Below the pieces are notes generated by a model. That model saw only the letters and a list, made by a program, of their open reading frames with translations, was not told the origin of the DNA and did no database searches. The translations under genes were made by a program, and so were the position numbers. From the NCBI RefSeq assembly GCF_001936475.1, contig NZ_MSPQ01000001.1, forward strand, positions 310,001-374,000: a stretch of DNA of 64,000 nucleotides. The letters are read 5' to 3'. Source of the DNA: Algoriphagus marinus. GTDB lineage: Bacteria > Bacteroidota > Bacteroidia > Cytophagales > Cyclobacteriaceae. Positions 46,683 through 53,939 of this stretch are shown here, piece after piece (position 1 is the stretch's first letter; every line of letters begins with the position of its first letter).

Positions 46683-47565
46683 GTTTATTTAAGGCTTCAG
46701 TCATTTTGATCCTGCCGATTTCTACCAATTCTGCGGCTCTATAAAACTCCATCGTACTTGCCTGTTTTTTGCTGATTTCAATTAAAATATCCGCTGGATG
46801 CTTTTCTAAAGTCAGGTAAGAAACCCGATCATGAAGCAATTCCATGGAACGGTTGAGCAAATCAAGCGAACCCAAGCTTTTATTTTTGGGAGACTTTTCC
46901 TCCGTTTCGAAGTAGCCGGACATTTTTTTCTGATAGTCTTTCATCCAGCTTGGTATTTTCATCAGACTTTTCCCATCGTGATCTTTTTTGGGAGGATTCA
47001 GATAGCTGCTGCCCAGAGCATTGAGATTAACTGCGATCACCAGATTCTCTTCCGCATTTTTTAAAAGATCCATAGGAAGTGGATTCAGGACCCCTCCATC
47101 GATGTATTCTTTGGAATCGATCACGGCAGGCTGCACCAAAGTTGGAATACTGGATGATGCACGAATAGCCGCGAACAAGCTTCCTGATTCAAAAACCCGC
47201 TCTGTCCCCTCCGCATAATCCACCGCATTACAGTAGAATGGAAAATCCAACTCCTCGATCAGGCATTCACCGACGATCTTTTTTAACTCCGAAAACACTT
47301 TATCTCCTTTGATGAATCCTCGGCTGGAAAAGGAAAAATCCATCAAACCAAAGACATCCACCCGACCTAAATCACAGATCCAATCCTTGAAATCAGCTAA
47401 GTTTCCTTTTGCATAAATTCCCCCGACAAGCGCACCCACCGAACTCCCGGCAATTTCTTTGATCTCATACCCTCGCTCCTCCAATACTTCGATCACGCCG
47501 ATATGCGCCATCCCTCTGGCGCCACCACTGCCTAATACCAGTGAAACAGATTTATTTGAATTCAT
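46663..47565 (-). CDS. Patatin-like phospholipase family protein
   Basis: 300 aa. Oxyanion hole GSGGARGMAHIGV, nucleophile elbow G-S42-S-V-G (IAGSSVGALVGG) and catalytic DGG with Asp156 (EYIDGGVLNPLP): a complete Ser/Asp dyad. No signal peptide, so cytoplasmic, like bacterial RssA-type proteins. Probably hydrolyses acyl lipids; the physiological substrate is unknown. Overlaps the methyltransferase gene that follows. Confidence 0.9.
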   Translation of the reverse strand: MNSNKSVSLVLGSGGARGMAHIGVIEVLEERGYEIKEIAGSSVGALVGGIYAKGNLADFKDWICDLGRVDVFGLMDFSFSSRGFIKGDKVFSELKKIVGECLIEELDFPFYCNAVDYAEGTERVFESGSLFAAIRASSSIPTLVQPAVIDSKEYIDGGVLNPLPMDLLKNAEENLVIAVNLNALGSSYLNPPKKDHDGKSLMKIPSWMKDYQKKMSGYFETEEKSPKNKSLGSLDLLNRSMELLHDRVSYLTLEKHPADILIEISKKQASTMEFYRAAELVEIGRIKMTEALNKLEDAAQ

Positions 47566-47623
47566 TTTTTGATGATTTTAATCCTAAATTTGGTTGAACA
47601 AAAACCCCCACTAATTTAGCAAT

Positions 47624-48046
47624 ATGAGCGAATTTAAACCTTTTCACCTAGCTTTCCCTATTCGGGACATCGAAGAAACTAGAGCTTTCTACGGAGATCT
47701 GTTAGGTTGCGACATTGGCCGAAGTACTGATAAATGGATCGATTTCAATTTCTTCGGCCATCAACTTTCTGCACACATTAAGCCTGAAGAATTAGCTTTG
47801 GCAAAGACCAATGCAGTGGACGGAAAGAATGTACCGGTTCGTCACTTTGGGGCGATTTTGCCTTGGGAAGAATGGCATGAGTTAGCGGATAAATTGAAAG
47901 CGCATGGAATCGAATTCGTCATCGAGCCATACATTCGATTCAAAGGTGAAGTAGGTGAGCAAGCAACCATGTTCTTCTTGGATCCTTGCGGAAACGCTTT
48001 GGAGTTCAAATCATTTCAGGATCAGTCGCAGATTTTTGCCAAGTAA
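47624..48046 (+). CDS. VOC-family (glyoxalase-fold) protein
   Basis: 140 aa. Vicinal-oxygen-chelate pattern [26 protein letters not shown], a middle RHFGAILP and the final [12 protein letters not shown]. The His and Glu of these segments would form the metal site. Resembles dioxygenase/extradiol-type single-subunit VOC proteins. Substrate unknown. TAAATTTG at about 47584 may be the -7 promoter element. Confidence 0.85.
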   Translation: MSEFKPFHLAFPIRDIEETRAFYGDLLGCDIGRSTDKWIDFNFFGHQLSAHIKPEELALAKTNAVDGKNVPVRHFGAILPWEEWHELADKLKAHGIEFVIEPYIRFKGEVGEQATMFFLDPCGNALEFKSFQDQSQIFAK

Positions 48047-48057
48047 ATCCCAGCATC

Positions 48058-49125
48058 TTGAATATCTTCAATCTGGAACAGAAAATTGATCGAATCATCG
48101 ATCATCAGGGAAAGCAGTATCGCTATTTCAGCGGTACGGCTTACTTGGGGATGGGGATGGTGCCGGAGTTTCAGGAAAAGGTGATGGAGGGTTTCAAGAA
48201 ATATGGCTTGAATCATGGACAAAGCCGCGGCAATAATGTCCGACTGAAAGTCTATGAGGAGTTTGAGGCATTTTTTGCAAGAAATGCCGAATCCGAATCC
48301 GCAATTGTGATGAGTTCGGGCTATCTCGCGGGTACAGCTGCGTTGCGATTACTCCAAAAAGAGGCTTATACGATTTGGATAGCTCCGGACACACATCCGG
48401 CTATCTTACCTCAGGAATTAGCCCCTGATCCTAAGCAAAGCTTCGAATCTTGGAAAGAAGAATGTTTGGAAAAAAGCGGAAAACTTAGCCCTCAAAAAAT
48501 CCTGATTTTAGGGAATGCAGTTGATCCGCTCTACGCAAAAATTCACGAATACGATTGGTTAAAAAGCATCGGAGAAAAACATGAGCTTTCGATCTTGATT
48601 GATGATAGTCATGCTTTTGGTGTGATTGGAAAGGGAATAGTTGGCACGTATTCCAACTTAAAAAATCTTCCTGCAAAAGTGCTCGTTTCTGGATCGATTG
48701 GAAAAGGACTGGGGCTACCCGCTGGGATTATTCTCTGTGATCAAGCTATCAAAACCCAGATTTTTCAGCTTCCCATTTACGGTGGAGCATCGCCTTGTCC
48801 TCCGGGTTATTTACAGGCTTTTCTCGAAAGTCAGGACTTGTACCTTCAGCAGAAAGAGAAGTTATCCGCCAATCTGAGCTATTTCCAAAAGAAAATTTCT
48901 CATCTCACGGAGCTCAAAGGTTCTTCGGACTATCCCGTATTCAATTATTCAGAAGATATCTGGGTGGAAAAATTGGAGCAAAGTGGGATCATCACTTCCT
49001 CTTTTCCGTATCCCACAGCAACTGATCCTCGGGTAAACCGAATTGTCATTTCGGGTTTTCATTGGAAAGAGGACTTGGACCTTTTAGCTGAAAAATTAAT
49101 TGAATTGTCTTCCAAAAAAATCTAA
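48058..49125 (+). CDS. AONS/KBL-like PLP-dependent acyltransferase (class II aminotransferase fold)
   Basis: About 355 aa of the alpha-oxoamine synthase family (BioF, KBL, HemA, SPT). GLNHGQSRGNNVRLKVYEEFE is the N-terminal loop, ILIDDSHAFGVIG holds the PLP-binding Asp/His, and VSGSIGKGLGLPAG the likely Schiff-base Lys. No ATG fits; TTG at 48058 lies 11 bp after the previous stop and begins the aligned region. The Ser-Gly-Ser-x-x-Lys setting differs from the canonical T-F-S/G-K of BioF, and no other biotin gene is nearby, so I do not assign bioF. Confidence 0.78.
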   Translation: MNIFNLEQKIDRIIDHQGKQYRYFSGTAYLGMGMVPEFQEKVMEGFKKYGLNHGQSRGNNVRLKVYEEFEAFFARNAESESAIVMSSGYLAGTAALRLLQKEAYTIWIAPDTHPAILPQELAPDPKQSFESWKEECLEKSGKLSPQKILILGNAVDPLYAKIHEYDWLKSIGEKHELSILIDDSHAFGVIGKGIVGTYSNLKNLPAKVLVSGSIGKGLGLPAGIILCDQAIKTQIFQLPIYGGASPCPPGYLQAFLESQDLYLQQKEKLSANLSYFQKKISHLTELKGSSDYPVFNYSEDIWVEKLEQSGIITSSFPYPTATDPRVNRIVISGFHWKEDLDLLAEKLIELSSKKI

Positions 49126-49128
49126 CTC

Positions 49129-50361
49129 ATGCGTAGCCTTCTTTCGATTCTAATTTTATTAGTCTTTTTCTCGGCCTGTCAGCCAAAGGGGAAAGTGCCT
49201 TTTCAAGACGGTTTGGAAGATTTCCCGATTCTAAAAGAAGTATTGGACAACAAAGAGAAGTACCAGGTTCAGATTCTCTACACCCAAATCGAGCGAAACG
49301 AACATGGAAATCCGTTGATGACTGATTTTGCTTTCAATCTGGACGATTCAAAGTATTTCTATCCTGCCAGTACGGTGAAACTACCCGTTGCAATTTTAGC
49401 TTTGGAATGGCTGGAGGAACAAAATATTCCGGGTTTGGATGAAAACTCCATCATGCTGATCGATTCGATTCATCCCTCCCAAGTTCCAGCTTATGTGGAT
49501 AATTCAGCCATTGATTCGCTTCCTAGTATCGCACAATACATCAAAAAGATTCTTCTTGTCTCCGATAATGATGCCTACAATAGGCTTTATGAATTGCTAG
49601 GTCAGGACTACATCAATCAGAAACTGGCGGACAAAGGAATGAATCATACCATTATCAATCATCGACTGAGCTTTGCAGCAAGTCCTGAAGAAAACCGGAT
49701 GTTTAATCCGATCCGATTTGTGGATAAGTCCGGAAAACTGATTCATGAAATTCCTTCTCGGCAAACTGAAATAATTTATTCCAATACTGAAAGACCGATC
49801 ATTGGGCGTGCTTATTACAGTGGGGATTCGCTTATCGAGCAGGGAATGGAGTTTACCTTCAAAAACAAGTTTGCCATTTCCGATCTGCATGGGGTGGTTC
49901 AGCGGATCATCTTTCCAATGGCTTTTCCGGATGCAGAGCGATTTAATCTTTCGGAAGATCATCGAAAGTTGATCCTAAAGTATATGAGTATGCTCCCCGG
50001 AGAAAGTGATTATCCGAGTTATCCACAATCAGAATACTGGGATTCGTATTCGAAATTTTACAAAGACGGGATGAATAAAGCATCAATCCCAAGCAATTTT
50101 CGGCTTTTCAACAAAACCGGTCAAGCCTATGGTCATCTACTTGATGCCAGTTATTATGTGGACTTTGAAAAAGGAAATGAGTTTTTTGTAACTGCAGTGA
50201 TCTATGTTAATGCCGACGAAACTCTCAATGATGATGCCTATGAATACGATGAAATAGGATTCCCATTCTTCGCGGAATTGGGAGAGTACTTATATGGTCT
50301 GGAACTCGCTCGGGAAAAAATGATCCCGGCAGATTTGAAACAATTTGAATTTAGTTATTAG
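49129..50361 (+). CDS. Class A beta-lactamase-like serine hydrolase, lipoprotein
   Basis: 410 aa; lipidation at Cys17 (FFSACQPK). The three serine-hydrolase motifs are present in order: S81-T-V-K84, S145-D-N147 and K329-T-G331. The spacing between SDN and KTG is longer than in ordinary class A beta-lactamases, owing to an insertion around residues 190-290. Could be a peptidoglycan-active or esterase-type relative; activity on antibiotics cannot be claimed. Starts 3 bp after the AONS-like gene. Confidence 0.83.
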   Translation: MRSLLSILILLVFFSACQPKGKVPFQDGLEDFPILKEVLDNKEKYQVQILYTQIERNEHGNPLMTDFAFNLDDSKYFYPASTVKLPVAILALEWLEEQNIPGLDENSIMLIDSIHPSQVPAYVDNSAIDSLPSIAQYIKKILLVSDNDAYNRLYELLGQDYINQKLADKGMNHTIINHRLSFAASPEENRMFNPIRFVDKSGKLIHEIPSRQTEIIYSNTERPIIGRAYYSGDSLIEQGMEFTFKNKFAISDLHGVVQRIIFPMAFPDAERFNLSEDHRKLILKYMSMLPGESDYPSYPQSEYWDSYSKFYKDGMNKASIPSNFRLFNKTGQAYGHLLDASYYVDFEKGNEFFVTAVIYVNADETLNDDAYEYDEIGFPFFAELGEYLYGLELAREKMIPADLKQFEFSY

Positions 50362-50369
50362 ATTTAAAT

Positions 50370-50624
50370 ATGAAGCTTTTTAAAATCTATCTGAAAAAAG
50401 ACTGGTGGTGGCCATTGATCTACGCAGTTCCTGTTGTTTTTATAAATGAAGGATATGTATATCCCCAATTACGATTTGAATTTGATTTCTTGTCCGAGCC
50501 ATGGACCTATTATAGTTTTATTTTTCACTACACCTTCTGGAGTATCGGATGGTTCTTTCTTTTTTGGAAACCGAATTACCTGCATCAAAAAAAGAAGGAA
50601 GAAGAGAATCTTCAGGGAAATTGA
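50370..50624 (+). CDS. Small two-helix membrane protein, unknown
   Basis: 84 aa with an aromatic-rich hydrophobic helix (WWWPLIYAVPVVFI), a short periplasmic or loop stretch and a second helix (YYSFIFHYTFWSIGWFFLFW), ending in a Lys/Glu-rich tail. No family recognised. It follows the beta-lactamase-like gene by 8 bp, which supports it being a real gene in the same operon. Confidence 0.6.
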   Translation: MKLFKIYLKKDWWWPLIYAVPVVFINEGYVYPQLRFEFDFLSEPWTYYSFIFHYTFWSIGWFFLFWKPNYLHQKKKEEENLQGN

Positions 50625-50671
50625 GTGTCTTCATTCAATTTTGCTTGTAATAAACATTTCTAAAAAATTCG

Positions 50672-51354
50672 TTTCCATCCTCCCGCAAAAGCTCCTTTTT
50701 CCAAAATAAATTTCTGCGCGGGAGTCCGATACCTAGATTCATTTAATCCATGGGTTTCACCCATGGTTATTAAGAGTTTGATCCTTTCAGGATCGGTAAG
50801 GAAAAACTCGATTACCCTTTGTGTCCTTCGTGTAAACCTTGGCGTCCTTGGTGGTTAAAAAAACCTAAGCATCCTCTGCGTAAACCATTGCTAACTTTGT
50901 CGTTAAAAAAAGAAAGCTTTGCTGTTAAAAAATTTGTTTTCATCCTCCCGCAAAAGCTCCATTTTCCAAAACAAAATTCTGCGCGGGAGTCCGATACCTA
51001 GATTCATTTAATCCATGGGTTTTAACCATGGTTATTAGGAGTTTGATCCCTTCAGGATCGATAAGGAAAAACTCGAATGACCTTTGTGTCCTTCGTGTAA
51101 ACCTTGGCGTCCTTGGTGGTTAAAAAATCCGTTTCCACCCTCCCGTAAAACCTTCCTTTTTCCAAAATAAATTTCTGCGCGGGAGACTAATATCGAGATT
51201 CATTTTATCCATGGGTTTCACCCATGGTTATTAAGAGTTTGATCCTTTCAGGATCTCTAATACAAATTCAATAGGTCCTTTTGCCCATTGTGGTAAAAAA
51301 AACCCTTTGTGTCCTCTGCGTAAACCTTTGCGTCCTCGGCGGTTAAAAAAAGAC
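50672..51354. repeat. Three tandem copies of a structured ~200-bp intergenic repeat
   Basis: Copies at about 50672-50870, 50937-51127 and 51130-51354. Each has, in order: CTCCCGC ... GCGGGAG enclosing ~31 bp (50680-50686 with 50718-50724), the hairpin CCATGGGT-TTC-ACCCATGG (50748-50766), the hairpin GATCCT-TTC-AGGATC (50780-50794), and a tail CCTTTGTGTCCTTCGTGTAAACC to GGTTAAAAAA. The stems are largely kept although single bases vary. No ORF spans them. They separate the small membrane protein from the convergent cry gene. Confidence 0.8.
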
Positions 51355-52788
51355 TCAAACCCACTTCTCCATCTCCACCATAGCATGTGGATAAGTCTTT
51401 CCTAATTCGATATTTAACTCTTTGAGTTTGGGTGTGGATAACTCATGTGGTTGATGAATATCAAAGCCTTTGATAGCGCTCAATTCTGGGAGCCACATAC
51501 GGACATAGTCTCCGTTTTTATCATAGTTTTTACCCTGACGGAGGATATTAAAATAGCGGTTTTCCCGAGGATCATTTCCCACTCCAGCTACATACATCCA
51601 ATTTCCCCAATTGGAGCAGACATCGTAGTCAATAAGCTTACTCTCAAAATAACTCGCTCCCCAAGTCCAATCGATTCCCAGATCATTGACCAAAAAACTA
51701 GCAACATTTTGACGGCCTCTGTTTGACATGAAACCGGTGCGGTTTAATTCCCGCATATTGGCATCAATAAATGGGACTCCTGTCTTCCCCTCACACCAGC
51801 GCTGAAAATCTGCGCTATCCCTACGCCAGGAGTCCATTTGATTTTTGATACCGGAGAGTTGAAAGATCTGATCCCCATGCTTCTTAGAGATCAGTCGAAA
51901 ATAATCTCTCCAGATTAGTTCGAAAATAAGCCAATAGGTGCTGTCATTCTTTTTACGCTCTTTTTCATATCGCTTTACTTCGTAATAAATTGTCCTGGGA
52001 GAAATGCATCCCAAAGCCAACCAAGCTGAAAAACGTGAACTGAATTCTGTTCCGATCAGACCATTTCGGGTCTGCTTGTAATCTTTTAATAAATCTTTTT
52101 CCCAAAAATAGGATTGGATTCGCCGCATTCCAGGCCGTTCTCCACCATCAAAACCTAACACCAAACTTGACGCTGGCATCGACTCCTCCAATCCGTATTG
52201 ATTCAATTTTGGAATTTCGCCAGAACTAAATATGACCTCAGTTCCGGGATAATTTATGGAAATCGGACTAGGGTATTCGGCCCTTACTTCCGACATTTTT
52301 TCTGCTGACTTTCTGAATTGTGTGAAAACTTCAGGCAATTGATTGACAGGAAACGGGAGATCATCCAAGTGGTAAAGTGTGCTTTGCCAGAAACTTTCAG
52401 TAGCAATTCCTTTTGCGTATGCGTTAGTTTCTAGAGAGTTATCCACATTCCTCTCTTCCGAGGTGACTTCCTCTGAAAAATAAATCGCCTGTGCCTCATA
52501 TTTTTCTGCCAGTTTGATTAATTCCTCTTCTGGTTTACCTTTTAGGACTATCAAATCTGCTCCTAGTTCACGGAGTGTATCACGTAAGTCAGCCACTGCT
52601 TCAATCAAAAACTTCGCCCTGTAATATCCTGTTTTCAGGATACCGAGTTCAGTTTTTTCAAACATTCTAGGATCAAAGCAATAGACGGGCAAAATCTCTT
52701 TTCCACTTTGAACAGCTTTGGTAAGCGTAACATTATCTTTTACCCTTAAGTCATTCCGAAACCAAACGATTACCCTATTAAATTTCAT
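51355..52788 (-). CDS. Cryptochrome DASH / photolyase family protein
   Basis: 477 aa. N-terminal alpha/beta photolyase domain (VIVWFRNDLRVKDNVTL, VYCFDPRMF) and C-terminal FAD domain (FSAWLALGCISPRTIYYEV, FELIWRDYFRLI, CSNWGNWMYVAGVGNDPRENRYFNI, GDYVRMWLPEL). LPFPVNQLPEVFTQFRK and the ISPRxIYxEVKRYE wording are characteristic of CRY-DASH rather than CPD photolyase class I. Repairs UV lesions in single-stranded DNA or acts as a blue-light receptor. A lone CTGTTTAA, similar to the crt operator half-site, is at 52803-52810. Confidence 0.9.
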   Translation of the reverse strand: MKFNRVIVWFRNDLRVKDNVTLTKAVQSGKEILPVYCFDPRMFEKTELGILKTGYYRAKFLIEAVADLRDTLRELGADLIVLKGKPEEELIKLAEKYEAQAIYFSEEVTSEERNVDNSLETNAYAKGIATESFWQSTLYHLDDLPFPVNQLPEVFTQFRKSAEKMSEVRAEYPSPISINYPGTEVIFSSGEIPKLNQYGLEESMPASSLVLGFDGGERPGMRRIQSYFWEKDLLKDYKQTRNGLIGTEFSSRFSAWLALGCISPRTIYYEVKRYEKERKKNDSTYWLIFELIWRDYFRLISKKHGDQIFQLSGIKNQMDSWRRDSADFQRWCEGKTGVPFIDANMRELNRTGFMSNRGRQNVASFLVNDLGIDWTWGASYFESKLIDYDVCSNWGNWMYVAGVGNDPRENRYFNILRQGKNYDKNGDYVRMWLPELSAIKGFDIHQPHELSTPKLKELNIELGKTYPHAMVEMEKWV

Positions 52789-52887
52789 ACTTCTGCAACA
52801 GGCTGTTTAATACAAGTGTTTTGAACCCTTCAAAAAATTAACTTCTTACTAAAATGGCTAATTTGAGTCCTGAAAACTGATAATCAC

Positions 52888-52946
52888 GAAATCGAGCATG
52901 TCGCAAGCGATGCACATTGGGGAGATTGTTATCGATGCGAGATTCC
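52888..52946 (+). repeat. GAAATCGAGC intergenic element upstream of chbG-like gene
   Basis: GAAATCGAGCATGTCGCAAGCG through to ATGCGAGATTCC. The internal stem here is CGC-AA-GCG, as in the 7820 copy, instead of TGAC-GTCA. As in the other cases it lies just upstream of an ATGAAA start of an exported-protein gene. Confidence 0.7.
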
Positions 52947-52992
52947 TCTCAGTAGCTACCGGCATGAACTCTTAAAAACAAATTATAATTAG

Positions 52993-53931
52993 ATGAAAAA
53001 GATATTCTTCATTCTCCTTTTCTTGGCTTTCACCCCTGATTTTGCCTTTTCACAAAATCTAGCTGAAAGACTAGGTTACCCGAAAGACGCTAAGCTTCTA
53101 ATTATTCACGGAGATGATGTGGGGGTTTCCCATTCACAAACCAGAGCGACTTTTGAGGCTATTAAAAAAGGTCTAGTGACCTCCACAAGCATGATGGTGC
53201 CCACCGGATGGTCTTCGGAAGTGGGGGAAATGGCGAAGGAAATACCTGACGCAGATATTGGCATTCATATTACGCTGACAAACGAATGGCTGAATTTCAA
53301 CTGGGGGCCTGAGGCTGGCAAGACCGCTGTACCTGGCTTGGCAGATGAAAAAGGACATATGTATCCAGATTGTGGGCAAGTCGCAGCAAATGCAAGTCCC
53401 GAAGAAGTGGAAAAAGAGATTCGTGCCCAGATCAAAGCTGCCAATCAAATGGGAATCACTCCAACGCATTTGGATTCTCATATGGGCTGTATTTTCTATG
53501 GAAAACCTGAATATTTGGTGAGTTATTTGAAAATCGCTCAAGAACTCAAAATTCCCGCTATGATCAATACCCTAATTGTGGAAGGGTTGATTAAGCCAAA
53601 TTCAAAATTATTTATCGGAATTGACTTGGAAAAAATACCCGTAATTGACCAAATCATCATGGCAAATCCGGAAGATTATCTAGCAGGAATGGATGCCTTT
53701 TATACCAAGTCTCTCAATGAACTTCCGCCGGGAGTTCACGTCATGTTGATTCATCTTGCATTTGATGATGAAGAAATGAATGCTGTCACCAAAGATCACG
53801 ATACGTATCATGCCCCTTGGAGGCAGGCTGATTATGATTATTTTACAAGCGAGGAAGCCAAAGCTTTGATCCAAAAAAACAATATCAAATTGATCACTTG
53901 GCGAGAAATCGGCCAAGCCCTAAACAAGTAA
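52993..53931 (+). CDS. ChbG/YdjC-family carbohydrate deacetylase, secreted
   Basis: 312 aa with a signal peptide (ends AFSQ, about residue 21). The family metal motifs are IIHGD41-D42-VG and T-H159-L-D-S-H163; DIGIHITLTNEW supplies another His. Such proteins deacetylate N-acetylated or O-acetylated oligosaccharides. Export to the periplasm and an (alpha/alpha)6 glycosidase 8 bp downstream suggest oligosaccharide breakdown. Substrate unknown. Confidence 0.86.
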   Translation: MKKIFFILLFLAFTPDFAFSQNLAERLGYPKDAKLLIIHGDDVGVSHSQTRATFEAIKKGLVTSTSMMVPTGWSSEVGEMAKEIPDADIGIHITLTNEWLNFNWGPEAGKTAVPGLADEKGHMYPDCGQVAANASPEEVEKEIRAQIKAANQMGITPTHLDSHMGCIFYGKPEYLVSYLKIAQELKIPAMINTLIVEGLIKPNSKLFIGIDLEKIPVIDQIIMANPEDYLAGMDAFYTKSLNELPPGVHVMLIHLAFDDEEMNAVTKDHDTYHAPWRQADYDYFTSEEAKALIQKNNIKLITWREIGQALNK

Positions 53932-53939
53932 AATCAAAA

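Noticed and set aside
47986..48057. N-terminal extension of the AONS-like gene from TTG 47986
   Set aside because: It would overlap the VOC gene by 61 bp and translate its 3' end in another frame; family similarity begins after 48058.
49129..50361. Antibiotic-resistance beta-lactamase
   Set aside because: Motifs show the fold only; the long insertion and uncertain general base do not support calling a resistance enzyme.
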